Assembly: GCF_003259745.1 (NCBI RefSeq)
Contig: NZ_QLMC01000001.1
Span: 930,001-994,000 of the forward strand
Length of the DNA stretch: 64,000 nt
Direction: 5' to 3'
DNA from: Larkinella arboricola
GTDB lineage: Bacteria > Bacteroidota > Bacteroidia > Cytophagales > Spirosomataceae
Part shown: positions 8,595 through 17,150 of the stretch, piece after piece
Position numbering within the stretch: position 1 is the stretch's first letter
How the letters are laid out: each line of letters starts with the position of its first letter
The notes under the pieces: generated by a model
What the model was told of the DNA's origin: nothing
Seen by the model: the letters and a program-made list of their open reading frames with translations, nothing else
Database searches by the model: none
Position numbers and translations under genes: made by a program

Positions 8595-9557
8595 TTAAAA
8601 TGTTGGGATGGAAGGTTGATAGATAGTCGAAAGCTGCGTAATCATTTCCTGCGTCATGCGCGGCAGGTCAAACTCCGGTTGCCAGCCCCAGTCGTTCCGG
8701 GCCACCGTATCGTCGATGGTTCGGGGCCACGAATCAGCAATGGCCTGACGGAAATCCGGTACGTAGCGGGTCGTGAAGTCGGGAAAATACGTTTGGATCG
8801 AAGCCGTCAGTTCGGCGGGGGTGAAGCTCATGCCGGCCAGGTTGTAGGAGGTCCGTACACTGATCCGGTTTTCGGGGGCTTCCATCAGTTCCAGCGTGGC
8901 CCGCAGCGCGTCGTCCATGTACATCATCGGCAGCAGCGTGTCTTCCGCCAGAAAACACTCGAACGGCTGGCCCTGTACGGCCGCGTGAAAAATGGCAACG
9001 GCGTAGTCGGTGGTTCCGCCCCCCGGCATCGACTGGTAGCTGATGAGGCCCGGATACCGCAGCGAGCGCACATCCAGCCCATAGCGTTTGTGGTAGTACA
9101 GCGACCAGTTTTCGGCGGCCACCTTGCTGATGCCGTACACTGTGGCCGGGTCGAGCGAAGCCGTCTGGGGCGTTTCAAACTTGGGCGCGTGTTCGCCAAA
9201 AGCCGCAATGGAACTCGGTACAAACAATTTCCGGACCTGGTGGATGCGGGCCACTTCCAGCACGTTGAGCAGCGTCTGCATATTCAGATTCCAGGCACCG
9301 AGCGGGTCGGTTTCGCCTTTGGCCGACAGCACAGCCGCCAGGTGGTAAATCTGCGTAACACCGTACCGCTGCACCAGCTCGGCCAGTGCATCGGCTTTGG
9401 TGGCGTCCAATAATTCAAAAATTCCGGACTTCTGAGCGGGTTGACGCAGGTCTGCGCCAATTACCGAATCTGTCCCGTAAAGGGCCTGAAGCCGGGGGAG
9501 AAGTGCTGTGCCGATCTGGCCGTTGGCCCCGATCACTAAAATGGTTTCGCGCTTCAT
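8595..9557 (-). CDS. tdh: L-threonine 3-dehydrogenase, short-chain-dehydrogenase type
   Basis: The 320-residue enzyme oxidises L-threonine to 2-amino-3-oxobutyrate with NAD. It is of the epimerase-like extended SDR class found in Bacteroidota and animals, not the zinc-dependent E. coli class. The Rossmann loop is GANGQIG (residues 9-15), the catalytic Ser region is [10 protein letters not shown], and the Tyr-Lys pair lies in [13 protein letters not shown]. The C-terminal substrate domain includes [13 protein letters not shown]. It is first in the operon with kbl. A divergent Lrp-family gene shares its upstream region. Annotation as a generic NAD-dependent epimerase would be too vague given the kbl partner. 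Confidence 0.92.
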   Translation of the reverse strand: MKRETILVIGANGQIGTALLPRLQALYGTDSVIGADLRQPAQKSGIFELLDATKADALAELVQRYGVTQIYHLAAVLSAKGETDPLGAWNLNMQTLLNVLEVARIHQVRKLFVPSSIAAFGEHAPKFETPQTASLDPATVYGISKVAAENWSLYYHKRYGLDVRSLRYPGLISYQSMPGGGTTDYAVAIFHAAVQGQPFECFLAEDTLLPMMYMDDALRATLELMEAPENRISVRTSYNLAGMSFTPAELTASIQTYFPDFTTRYVPDFRQAIADSWPRTIDDTVARNDWGWQPEFDLPRMTQEMITQLSTIYQPSIPTF

Positions 9558-9614
9558 TTTTTAGCCGGTTGAAGTGTAAACTTAACAACGCTGAAAGTTG
9601 GTTGTCTTGTGGTG

Positions 9615-9622
9615 CAAAGTTA
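9615..9622 (-). promoter_or_regulatory. Candidate -7 box of the tdh-kbl operon
   Basis: On the minus strand TAACTTTG fits TAnnTTTG, about 60 bases before the tdh start codon and inside the 190-base region shared with the divergent Lrp gene. No clear -33 element is seen, which would suit an activated promoter. Confidence 0.45.
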
Positions 9623-9747
9623 CTTATGCCAACTATTTTTGGATAATAGTTCAATAAATCCGTTAATATTGTTGCTGTGGAGAGCATTAGTAGATAAAAT
9701 TTCTATTTTGGAATATTCGGATAATTAGTGGTAGAAAAATTTTCGGT

Positions 9748-10212
9748 ATGGAACAACTTGACGACATTGACAAGAAATTATTGCGGCTTTTGCAGGAAGA
9801 CGCCAAGCTGACTACGAAAGAATTGGCCGCTCAACTGGGCCTGACGCTTTCGCCGGTTTACGAACGGATTAAACGACTGGAAAGTCTGGGTTTCATCAAA
9901 CAGTACGTGGCGGTTCTGGATAAAAATCTGCTGGGGCAACCCATCACGGCTTTCTGTCAGGTGTCGATGCGTTACCACGACAAGGCGTTTATCGACAAGT
10001 TCGAGGAAGAAATCAAGAAGCTGGAAGAGGTGCAGGAGTGTTACCACATGGCCGGTCAGGTCGATTTTTTGCTAAAAATTCACGTCAGCAGCCTGGACGG
10101 TTACCACAATTTTGTGAAGTATAAACTCTCTGAAATTGAGAATATTGGTGTGCTCAATAGCACCTTCGTTCTGAAAGAAATCAAGCACAACCTGGGTTAT
10201 GTGATTCATTGA
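9748..10212 (+). CDS. Lrp/AsnC family transcriptional regulator
   Basis: The 154-residue DNA-binding protein has an N-terminal winged helix-turn-helix (LDDIDKKLLRLLQEDAK, then TTKELAAQLGLTLSPVYERIKRLE, residues 3-45). Its C-terminal RAM ligand-binding domain (about 65-150) includes ECYHMAGQVDFLLKIHV. Members sense amino acids and form octamers. It is transcribed divergently from tdh-kbl across 190 bases, so threonine or glycine-dependent control of that operon is the natural inference. Its end overlaps the convergent TRIC-family gene by 7 bases. Confidence 0.93.
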   Translation: MEQLDDIDKKLLRLLQEDAKLTTKELAAQLGLTLSPVYERIKRLESLGFIKQYVAVLDKNLLGQPITAFCQVSMRYHDKAFIDKFEEEIKKLEEVQECYHMAGQVDFLLKIHVSSLDGYHNFVKYKLSEIENIGVLNSTFVLKEIKHNLGYVIH

Positions 10213-10823
10213 TTGCCGATTCGGGGCAACGTCCAGCCGTACCGGATGGCACACAGGCGGATGAGGGTAATGCTGGCGGCCGAAATGAGAAAATTCAAAT
10301 TAGGATCGATCGCTAACGCTCTACCCAGCACATACAGTAGGGCACCAGCCAGGCAAGCCGTGGCATAGATGTGCTTTTCGAAGATCAGGGGAATGTCATT
10401 GACCAGCGTATCGCGCAGAACGCCCCCAAACAGCGCCGTCATCAGCCCCATTAAAACGGCAGCCCAGTTATTGACCTCCAGGCTCAACGCTTTTTGTAAG
10501 CCGAAAATGGTATAAATGCCGATGCCAAGCGTATCGAAAAAAATCAGGGGACGCCAGAGCTGGCCAAACCACCAGCGCCGTCCGGCAATGGCGATGCCTA
10601 CGCCCAGCATGATGACAATGATATAATTCGGGTCCCGAATCCAGAAAATGGGATGAGCGCCCATGATGATATCCCGGGTCGTACCGCCACCGACCGCCGT
10701 TAGAAAACCGATAAAAGAAATACCAAACAGATCGTGGTACATTTTTTTATTCAAAGCCGATAAGGCCCCCGAAATGGCAAAGATGCTGGTGCCGACCAGG
10801 TCAATGAGATACCAGTTGCTCAT
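10206..10823 (-). CDS. TRIC-family cation channel protein (YicG/UPF0126 type)
   Basis: The 205-residue integral membrane protein has about seven hydrophobic segments in a duplicated arrangement. Each half carries the glycine-rich family motif, FLTAVGGGTTRDIIMG near residue 40 and LMTALFGGVLRDTLVND near 128. Prokaryotic TRIC proteins are trimeric potassium-permeable channels. Some relatives have been linked to glycine-related phenotypes, which would fit the neighbouring threonine-to-glycine genes, but that link is only suggestive. The stop codon overlaps the end of the convergent Lrp gene. Confidence 0.9.
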   Translation of the reverse strand: MSNWYLIDLVGTSIFAISGALSALNKKMYHDLFGISFIGFLTAVGGGTTRDIIMGAHPIFWIRDPNYIIVIMLGVGIAIAGRRWWFGQLWRPLIFFDTLGIGIYTIFGLQKALSLEVNNWAAVLMGLMTALFGGVLRDTLVNDIPLIFEKHIYATACLAGALLYVLGRALAIDPNLNFLISAASITLIRLCAIRYGWTLPRIGNQ

Positions 10824-10896
10824 GGATCAAAGGAAACACATTTTCATCATTTGCGGCAAAATTTATCTAATTTCGTGCGTTCCTGACCCTATCTTG

Positions 10897-12090
10897 ATGA
10901 TTCCTGCCATGCGCCGACGCTTATTTTCATTGATCGGTTTTCTCACCATTTTTCTTGCCTTAACCAGTGAAATAGTACTGACGAAAACTGCCGTAAAAGA
11001 AACAACGGTGTTTCAGAACGGTCAGGACGGGTATCAATGTTACCGGATACCAGCTATTGTAAAAGCGCCTAACGGCCATTTGCTGGCCTTTGCGGAAGGG
11101 CGGAAGAAGGATTGCAACGATTTTGGCGACATTGATCTGGTTATGCGAATGAGTACGGACAACGGCCAGACGTGGGGTTCGCTTCAGATTGTGGCTGATA
11201 ATGGCGACTGGCTGGCCGGTAATCCCGCGCCGGTTTTTGACCGGTCCGACCGCAGATTCAGGAAGGGGCGGCTTTTTCTGGTTTATAACACCAGCACGGT
11301 TTCGGAAAATGACATTCGGAACGGCAAGGGCATTCGGGAAGTGTGGTATAAGACCAGTACTGATAATGGGCAAACCTGGTCGGAAGCCGTCAACATCACC
11401 ACGCAGGTAAACCGCCCGAACAAACCCGATGTAAACTCGGCGTATGCGTTTCCGGAAGACTGGCGGTGGTACGCCAACACGCCGGGTCACGCCCTGCAAA
11501 TGGAGACAGGCCGCTACCAGGGACGGCTTTTTGTGGCCGCCAACCACACCGCCGGACCGCTTCAACCCAAATTTCAGGAAGGCCGGGCACACGGTTTTTA
11601 CTCCGACGATCACGGCCAAACCTGGAAGCTGACACCGGATGTTCACTATCCCGGCAGTAACGAAAGTACGGCTGCCGAAACCGCCGACGGTTATGTGTTG
11701 ATGAACAGCCGCAACCAGTCCGGCGACGTGAAAAACCGGCTGCTATCGCTTTCAAAAACCGGCGGGGAAAGCTGGGAGCCGGTACGGGTAGCGCAGGATT
11801 TGCCCGACCCGGTTTGCCAGGGCAGTATGGTCCATTACCAACCCCGCCGGGGCAAACGCGTGTTGCTGTTTTCCAACCCGAACAGCCCGACCAGCCGCGA
11901 AAACTTGACGATCCGGATCAGCACCGACAACGGCCAAAGCTGGTCGGCGGGCAAGACCGTTTACAGCGGCCCGGCTGCCTACTCCGATCTGGTGATTCAG
12001 CGGGACAGTAACATTGGGGTGCTGTATGAGAAAGATAAATACGCAAAAATCGTCTATGCCCAGTTTGCATATGATTGGATGAAGGATTAG
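10897..12090 (+). CDS. Exo-alpha-sialidase (BNR-repeat, GH33-like)
   Basis: The open frame extends further upstream, but the sensible start is ATG 10897 (or 10909), which puts a signal-anchor-like RRRLFSLIGFLTIFLALT at the N-terminus. The earlier frame overlaps the opposite-strand TRIC gene. The roughly 397-residue product shows the sialidase FRIP motif as YRIPAIV, a nearby AFAEGRKKDCNDFGDIDLV acidic stretch, and several Asp boxes: STDNGQTWG, STDNGQTWS, SDDHGQTWK, SKTGGESWE, STDNGQSWS. It should be a secreted six-bladed propeller hydrolase releasing terminal sialic acids. A related BNR lipoprotein follows 58 bases later, and a symporter/aldolase cluster lies nearby on the other strand. Confidence 0.88.
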   Translation: MIPAMRRRLFSLIGFLTIFLALTSEIVLTKTAVKETTVFQNGQDGYQCYRIPAIVKAPNGHLLAFAEGRKKDCNDFGDIDLVMRMSTDNGQTWGSLQIVADNGDWLAGNPAPVFDRSDRRFRKGRLFLVYNTSTVSENDIRNGKGIREVWYKTSTDNGQTWSEAVNITTQVNRPNKPDVNSAYAFPEDWRWYANTPGHALQMETGRYQGRLFVAANHTAGPLQPKFQEGRAHGFYSDDHGQTWKLTPDVHYPGSNESTAAETADGYVLMNSRNQSGDVKNRLLSLSKTGGESWEPVRVAQDLPDPVCQGSMVHYQPRRGKRVLLFSNPNSPTSRENLTIRISTDNGQSWSAGKTVYSGPAAYSDLVIQRDSNIGVLYEKDKYAKIVYAQFAYDWMKD

Positions 12091-12148
12091 TAGAAGAATG
12101 TAGGTTTCTACTTTCTAGTTTGCTGAAAAACAGCCACAACAAACTACT

Positions 12149-12889
12149 ATGAAGAAGCTCATCTACCTCTGCCTGGCCGTACTGGCCTTTTCCTGCAAAA
12201 AGAATGAACCGGAATTTGTCCTGCCCACGTACAACGATTGGTATGTTTTTCAGTCACCGACTGACAGGCCCATTGAAGGCGTTTGGGGCGATATTGATAA
12301 AACGCTGCTGATATCGACCGGGATAGCCGTTTACCGCTCCGTCGATCGGGGCAAAACCTGGCAGGAAGTAGTCGGGAATTCCAGAATCGGCATCTTTGGG
12401 ATCATTAAGCACCAGGATACGCTGTTCACAATGACCGGGTTAAGCAGCGTACAGAAAAATGCGGTTGTTCAGCATCAGGCCCTTGTTAATCCTGACAGCT
12501 ATAGCCTGGATGACGGCCGAACCTGGCAACCCTACAAGGGATATAATGCGGCTCTGGATTATCATCGCCTTCCGGAAGAGTCCCGGCGTCGTTTGTTTAT
12601 AAACCCCGTTTCGACTTCCACCCGCGAATCGTACACCATTAACATGGTTTATCTGGATGATTCGACAAAGGCATTGCGCCGGTTTGAAACCCCGGGCGTG
12701 ATGACCGCAACGGGCCGCCGGATCGACTTACCCCAGCTTCATCAGTTGAAGAGCCTCTATCTCGATGCCAGCGAGCGTCTTTATCTGGCCGGTACAGATG
12801 CCGTCTGTAGTAACGGCCAGCGGTTTGCGTTTTGTAACAGTCAGGCGGGGCGGGGCATGGTGTACGTTTCGAAACGGCCCCGGCCCTGA
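12149..12889 (+). CDS. Lipoprotein with degenerate BNR/Asp-box repeats
   Basis: The 246-residue protein starts with a lipoprotein signal (LAVLAFSCKKNEPE, Cys16). The mature part contains two Asp-box-like turns, YRSVDRGKTWQE and YSLDDGRTWQPY, so it probably forms a partial or small beta-propeller. No FRIP arginine is seen, and it is far shorter than a sialidase, so catalytic activity is not supported. Binding glycans at the cell surface for the neighbouring sialidase is a reasonable guess. It lies downstream of the sialidase in the same direction and is convergent with the nitrilase gene. Confidence 0.65.
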   Translation: MKKLIYLCLAVLAFSCKKNEPEFVLPTYNDWYVFQSPTDRPIEGVWGDIDKTLLISTGIAVYRSVDRGKTWQEVVGNSRIGIFGIIKHQDTLFTMTGLSSVQKNAVVQHQALVNPDSYSLDDGRTWQPYKGYNAALDYHRLPEESRRRLFINPVSTSTRESYTINMVYLDDSTKALRRFETPGVMTATGRRIDLPQLHQLKSLYLDASERLYLAGTDAVCSNGQRFAFCNSQAGRGMVYVSKRPRP

Positions 12890-12913
12890 TGAGCCAGCCT
12901 ACCGAAAAACGGT

Positions 12914-13879
12914 CTACGCCGACGGATCAATTTCGGGATTCAGCCAGACTACTTTTTGTTCGGGCTGGTGGTCCTGTCCAAGAATGTCGCGGTACAAATC
13001 GGGTCGGCGGGCCTTTAGATACCGGTGGCCGCCCGCCATCGTGAGTTTTTCGGGCGTACAAGTCGCCATAGCAATGTCGTTGCCCAGGTTCCGGCATTCG
13101 GCCAGCACGTCGCCAAACGGGTCAAGAATCATCGAACAGCCGTTTTTAAGCTGATCGTCGTCCATGCCAATCGGGTTGGAGAAAACCACGTAAACCGCGT
13201 TGTCGTAAGCGCGCGCCGGGAGCCACTTCATGAGCCAGGCCCGGCCTTTCATCCCGTCAAATTCGAGCCGGAGTGAGGTGGGGTCATGCTCGCGGTTTTC
13301 CCAAAGCGCCGGATCGACAAAGCCCGCACCGGGCCGGGTCGAGGGCGTACACATCGTGACGTGGGGCATGAAAATGATGTCGGCACCCAGCAGTTTGGTG
13401 GCCCGGACATTTTCGATGATGTTGTTGTCGTAGCAGATCAGAATGCCGCATTTCCAGCCTTTGATCTCAAATACCACATACTGATCACCCGGCAGCAGGT
13501 GCGGGTTAATGAACGGGTGCAGCTTACGGTATTTGGCAATCAAACCGTTTTCGCCGACGCAGACCTGCGCCTTGAAAAGCCGGTCCTGCTCGTCTTTTTC
13601 GAACAGCCCCACCAGAATCACAATCTGGTGTTCGCGGGCAATGTCGGTCAGTGTCTGAATGCTTTCTCCATCCGGAATGCGCTCGGCGATTGCCAGCATC
13701 TGCTCCCGCGACAGGTTCCGGGCGTGGGTGTAGCCGGGAATGGAGCATTCGTGAAAAGCGATCACGTCGGCACCTTTTTGAGCGGCCTGTGCCGCCATCC
13801 GGCGAATGATGGCCAGATTATGCGCTTTCTGGCCGTTGTAGTGTTCGAACTGGGCGGTAGCAATGCGAAGCGGTTCCAT
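12914..13879 (-). CDS. Carbon-nitrogen hydrolase (nitrilase superfamily)
   Basis: From the ATG at 13879 (MEPLRIATAQFEH, better than the longer frame) the product has 321 residues. The nitrilase Glu-Lys-Cys triad is present: Glu in ADVIAFHECSIPGY, Lys in AKYRKLHPF, Cys in KCGILICYDNNIIENVR. Family members hydrolyse nitriles, amides or N-carbamoyl groups; the motifs resemble N-carbamoyl-amine amidases more than true nitrilases. The protein lacks a signal peptide, so it is cytosolic. It is the last gene of a minus-strand run with the symporter, aldolase and FGE/BNR fusion, which suggests removing an amide or similar group from the imported compound. Confidence 0.85.
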   Translation of the reverse strand: MEPLRIATAQFEHYNGQKAHNLAIIRRMAAQAAQKGADVIAFHECSIPGYTHARNLSREQMLAIAERIPDGESIQTLTDIAREHQIVILVGLFEKDEQDRLFKAQVCVGENGLIAKYRKLHPFINPHLLPGDQYVVFEIKGWKCGILICYDNNIIENVRATKLLGADIIFMPHVTMCTPSTRPGAGFVDPALWENREHDPTSLRLEFDGMKGRAWLMKWLPARAYDNAVYVVFSNPIGMDDDQLKNGCSMILDPFGDVLAECRNLGNDIAMATCTPEKLTMAGGHRYLKARRPDLYRDILGQDHQPEQKVVWLNPEIDPSA

Positions 13880-13951
13880 GCTGTAAAAGTAGCAACAGAA
13901 TTCCGGTTCAGCTATGGCATAAAGCGCCAATCCGTGGACAAGTTTTCAGAT

Positions 13952-15973
13952 TTATTGTCTGGCTGCTTCCACCACCATTTTCTGTTGCAGCCAGGCCAGA
14001 TTAAACCGGTAATGAATGCTGCTGCTGATCAGGTGAATCAGGTTGTCGGGGGTTTGGGTAAGCGCCAGATAGCCGCGTGGCTCGGCGTGGGTGGCATCCA
14101 TCTCAAACGCTCCGGTCCAGGCACCGCCGTTGAGGTAACGGTATTGGCCGTCAGTCAGCAGTTTCTTGACCGGCCACGTCTTGCCTTCATCGAACGACAG
14201 AGTCGCGTACATACCGTGGCCCCGGAACGACTTGCCTTTGTCGTCGGTAAACAACATACCTTTCTTTGCTTCGTCGGGTTCTTCGGGATGGTGCGTAAAG
14301 CCAATCAGCATAATCGGCCCTTCGTTCAGCCGGTGCAGAATCAGCCGTTGCCCGCCCCCAATTGGCGGGAATTCGGAGGGTGAATAGGTCCAGGTTTTAC
14401 CCATGTCGCGCGACAAACTCATCGGCATACGTGGAATACCGTCCGCATTGGCAATATTATCGCCCCGCCCAAACGCCATCAAACTGCCGTCTTTCAACTG
14501 CGTAACGCCCGCGTGAATCCCGGCAATTAACCCGCCGGAAGCACCGTTTTTGAAGTCCGGTTTTTGAGGGTCAGTATACGGAGCCGCCCAGGTTTTGCCG
14601 CCGTCCTTGCTGACATGAATCGCCGAACCGCCCGATGAACTGGGGTCGGCATCACAGGTCTGCACCAGCCAGCCTTCTTTCGTCTGAAACATCCCGGCAA
14701 TAACCTGATGCCGTTTTTCGTGCTCCGGTGCCACCAGTTTCGGTGCCGTCCAGGTTGCGCCGTTGTCGCGGCTGGTGCGCAGGGACATCGCCAGATTCTG
14801 CCAGTCACCGCTGGCTTCGACGCCGTTCATGTGGTAAATGGTACCTTTGCCGTCGTGAAAAATCGAACTGCCCGTCATGTTCCGATCCGGCACTTTGAAA
14901 AACTCGGAGGGCGCATCCCAACGGGTTTGTCCGGCCCGCAGCCGGCTAGCAATTACCGTCATTTCGCGGCCGGATTCTTTTTCGGTCGAAAACCAGATCG
15001 CCATCAGGTCGCCGTTGGGCATCCAGGCGATGGCGGGCTGGTGGTTGTGCGAGTAATACGGAACCCCGGCATTGCAGTCCGGTCGGTTGGCATACCGTAC
15101 AGGTTCCATAAATACCGGTTGGGTGGCTGAAACGGTTTTCCAGGCAAACGGTTTTTGCGAAACGTTCAGCGCGTAGGTTTTTGGCGGCAGGGCCGGAAGG
15201 GGTTGGGTAGACGGTTTTTCGGCCTGCACGACCCGGAAACCCACCAGCCAGTTTTTGTCTTCGGGAATCATGCCGAGCCGGTTGGTGGTGCGCAGGTACT
15301 GCACCGGCGTTCCGTGGCTGCCTCCGCGCGTCACCCGAAACGGGCCGGATGCGCGGCCCACCGGATCGCGTTGTTCGGCGGCTTCATAAGGTCCGTACCA
15401 GTCCGAGCACCATTCTTCCACATTCCCGTGCATATCCTGAAGGCCCCAGGCGTTGGCGGGCGTCTGGCCCACGGTCAGAGGAACCACAACCGGAACCCGG
15501 TCGGTTTTCTGGCTTTTCTGGTAGCTCTGGGGCAAAAACCGTCCGGTCGAAAACGGCGTAACGGTTCCGGCGTGGCAGGCATATTCCCACTCGGCTTCCG
15601 TCGGCAAGCGATACGGTTTTCCTTCTTTTTTGCTGAGCCATTCGCAGAAAGCCACGGCTTCGGCGTAGCTCACAAACACGACGGCTTCATTGTCTTCTTT
15701 CGAAAAACCAGCTTTCCCGCGCAATTTTTTATGTTCGGGATCAAAGGCTTCGTACTGCGCATTGGTGACTTCCGTGACCGCCATCCGGAACGGTTTCGAA
15801 ATCGTTACGCGGTGAACCGGCGCTTCGTCATAATCTTCGCCCTCGCCCTCCGAGCCCATGTAAAACCGTCCGGCCGGAACCGTTACGAGCTTCATACCCA
15901 GCGAATTGGTTTCCTGCGCAAAAGCGGTTTTTGCAACGAAAAGAAAGGCGACAATCAGACGGTTTACTTGCAT
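13952..15973 (-). CDS. FGE/SUMF1-fold domain fused to a BNR sialidase-like propeller
   Basis: The 673-residue protein has a signal peptide (residues 1-19, ending FAQ). Residues 20-255 form a formylglycine-generating-enzyme-like domain: VTVPAGRFYMGSEGEG, YRLPTEAEWEYACHAGT, LQDMHGNVEEWCSDW and RVTRGGSHG. Residues 290-660 are a sialidase-like propeller with Asp boxes SRDNGATW, SKDGGKTW, SRDMGKTW and SFDEGKTW. The paired cysteines of true FGE, expected after the RGGSH motif, are missing (TPVQYLRTTNRLG follows), so sulfatase activation is unlikely. The domain may be a glycan- or metal-binding C-type-lectin-like fold. No sulfatase gene is present in the window. The protein is probably periplasmic or exported. 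Confidence 0.8.
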   Translation of the reverse strand: MQVNRLIVAFLFVAKTAFAQETNSLGMKLVTVPAGRFYMGSEGEGEDYDEAPVHRVTISKPFRMAVTEVTNAQYEAFDPEHKKLRGKAGFSKEDNEAVVFVSYAEAVAFCEWLSKKEGKPYRLPTEAEWEYACHAGTVTPFSTGRFLPQSYQKSQKTDRVPVVVPLTVGQTPANAWGLQDMHGNVEEWCSDWYGPYEAAEQRDPVGRASGPFRVTRGGSHGTPVQYLRTTNRLGMIPEDKNWLVGFRVVQAEKPSTQPLPALPPKTYALNVSQKPFAWKTVSATQPVFMEPVRYANRPDCNAGVPYYSHNHQPAIAWMPNGDLMAIWFSTEKESGREMTVIASRLRAGQTRWDAPSEFFKVPDRNMTGSSIFHDGKGTIYHMNGVEASGDWQNLAMSLRTSRDNGATWTAPKLVAPEHEKRHQVIAGMFQTKEGWLVQTCDADPSSSGGSAIHVSKDGGKTWAAPYTDPQKPDFKNGASGGLIAGIHAGVTQLKDGSLMAFGRGDNIANADGIPRMPMSLSRDMGKTWTYSPSEFPPIGGGQRLILHRLNEGPIMLIGFTHHPEEPDEAKKGMLFTDDKGKSFRGHGMYATLSFDEGKTWPVKKLLTDGQYRYLNGGAWTGAFEMDATHAEPRGYLALTQTPDNLIHLISSSIHYRFNLAWLQQKMVVEAARQ

Positions 15974-16029
15974 AACGTAGGGTGAAATCGGATTCCTCCG
16001 GACTAAACTGGAGGCAAAGTAAATGAATT

Positions 16030-16998
16030 TTAGCCGACCAGCTTTCCGGCGGAAACCGTTTCAATGCCTAATGAGGCCTGAAGCTCGCTGGCGGTTTCGA
16101 TCAGGGCGTCCATGTCGCGTTGCAGTTCGGGCGTCAGTTGACCCACATCCCGGCGGGTGTACAGCGAAATCGGCAAGCCGCGTTTTTGCAGGGTGTATTT
16201 GGCGATAATCGGGTAAGCGGAGTGAACCAGGTCCATGCAGTCGACGAAAAACTGCTGCACGCGGTCGATGTCCGGTTGTTTGTCCGTCTGGTCGAAGTTG
16301 TTGCAGAGCCAGACGATCAGTTCCGGAAATTCATTGCCCTGAATGCACGACAGCCCGGCGGCTCCGGCCCGCAACGAAGAAACCGCGTTGACCATATACG
16401 CATCGTACAGCCCAAACTGATAACCGGCTCCGGCGGCAATCCGATGCGCCACTTCCTGATCGTCCAGGCAGGTGTCTTTGTGGTAAATCAACCGGCCCGT
16501 GGGCAGGAGTTCGTTCAGGATTTCGGTATTGATCAGGCGTTTGTAGGGCACTGGGCATTCGTAGAAACCGAGCGGGATACCGTCGGTCAGGTCGATAAGC
16601 TGGTGCATCCGTTCCAGAAAAACCGCGTCGGACTCGTCCTCGTCGGCAATCAGACCGGTAATGACAATAACCGCCTGAATGCCGGTTTGGTATATACGTT
16701 TAACGAACTCGGCCTGCTGCGCAATGGGACCGCCGAAGGTCCCCGTTGCCACAACCGGCACGCGCCCCGCCGTCTGAGTAACCACAAACTGGGTGACTTC
16801 CAGCCGTTCTTCTTCCGTCAGTTCATACATTTCGCTGGACAAACAGTTGGCGAACAGGCCCGCGGCCCCGGCCTCCAGGTAAAAATCGACCAACTGAGCC
16901 AGCGCCGGGTAATCGACGGCACCGGTTTCCTGAAAAGGAGTGAGCATGACGGGGATGAAACCCTGGGGTAACGATCCGGCAGAAGAAGAAGAAGGCAT
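16030..16998 (-). CDS. DHDPS/N-acetylneuraminate lyase superfamily aldolase
   Basis: The 322-residue class I aldolase has a TIM-barrel fold. The Schiff-base lysine is Lys174 in RLIYHKDTCLD and the catalytic tyrosine is Tyr146 in GFYECPVPYK. The carboxylate-binding GTTGE loop of DHDPS and NanA is replaced here by CLSSE (residues 52-56), so the usual Thr-Thr pair is Leu-Ser. That argues against dihydrodipicolinate synthase and for a catabolic aldolase or dehydratase with an unusual 2-oxo acid. The Ser-rich start (PSSSSAG) is not a signal peptide. It follows the symporter gene by 152 bases, and that gap contains a large palindromic element. Confidence 0.85.
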   Translation of the reverse strand: MPSSSSAGSLPQGFIPVMLTPFQETGAVDYPALAQLVDFYLEAGAAGLFANCLSSEMYELTEEERLEVTQFVVTQTAGRVPVVATGTFGGPIAQQAEFVKRIYQTGIQAVIVITGLIADEDESDAVFLERMHQLIDLTDGIPLGFYECPVPYKRLINTEILNELLPTGRLIYHKDTCLDDQEVAHRIAAGAGYQFGLYDAYMVNAVSSLRAGAAGLSCIQGNEFPELIVWLCNNFDQTDKQPDIDRVQQFFVDCMDLVHSAYPIIAKYTLQKRGLPISLYTRRDVGQLTPELQRDMDALIETASELQASLGIETVSAGKLVG

Positions 16999-17037
16999 GG
17001 TGAAGAAAGTAAGTTTGAACGAGATCTTGTCAAGTGG

Positions 17038-17117
17038 TTTCGCGGAGATGAGCGGAGTTAGTTAGAGGTTAGCGGAGTCTCTGCTAACCTCTAAAAACTC
17101 CGCTTAACTCTGCGAAA
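17038..17117. repeat. Imperfect palindrome of about 10-bp units (element A)
   Basis: The arms at 17038-17077 and 17079-17117 are inverted repeats with few mismatches and one bulge. Each arm is a run of roughly 10-base units such as AGCGGAGTTA, GTTAGAGGTT and AGCGGAGTCT. It lies in the gap between the symporter and aldolase genes. A relative with the same architecture sits before ffh at 34812-34897. Confidence 0.8.
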
Positions 17118-17150
17118 TAACGGTTAAGGGTTTAGGAATAAAAAACTGGG

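Noticed and set aside
10663-10896. Upstream extension of the sialidase frame
   Set aside because: It overlaps the TRIC gene antisense and lacks a signal peptide; the start at 10897 or 10909 gives a sensible leader.
13952-15973. Sulfatase-activating function for the FGE-like domain
   Set aside because: The cysteine pair required after the RGGSH motif is absent and no sulfatase gene is in the window.
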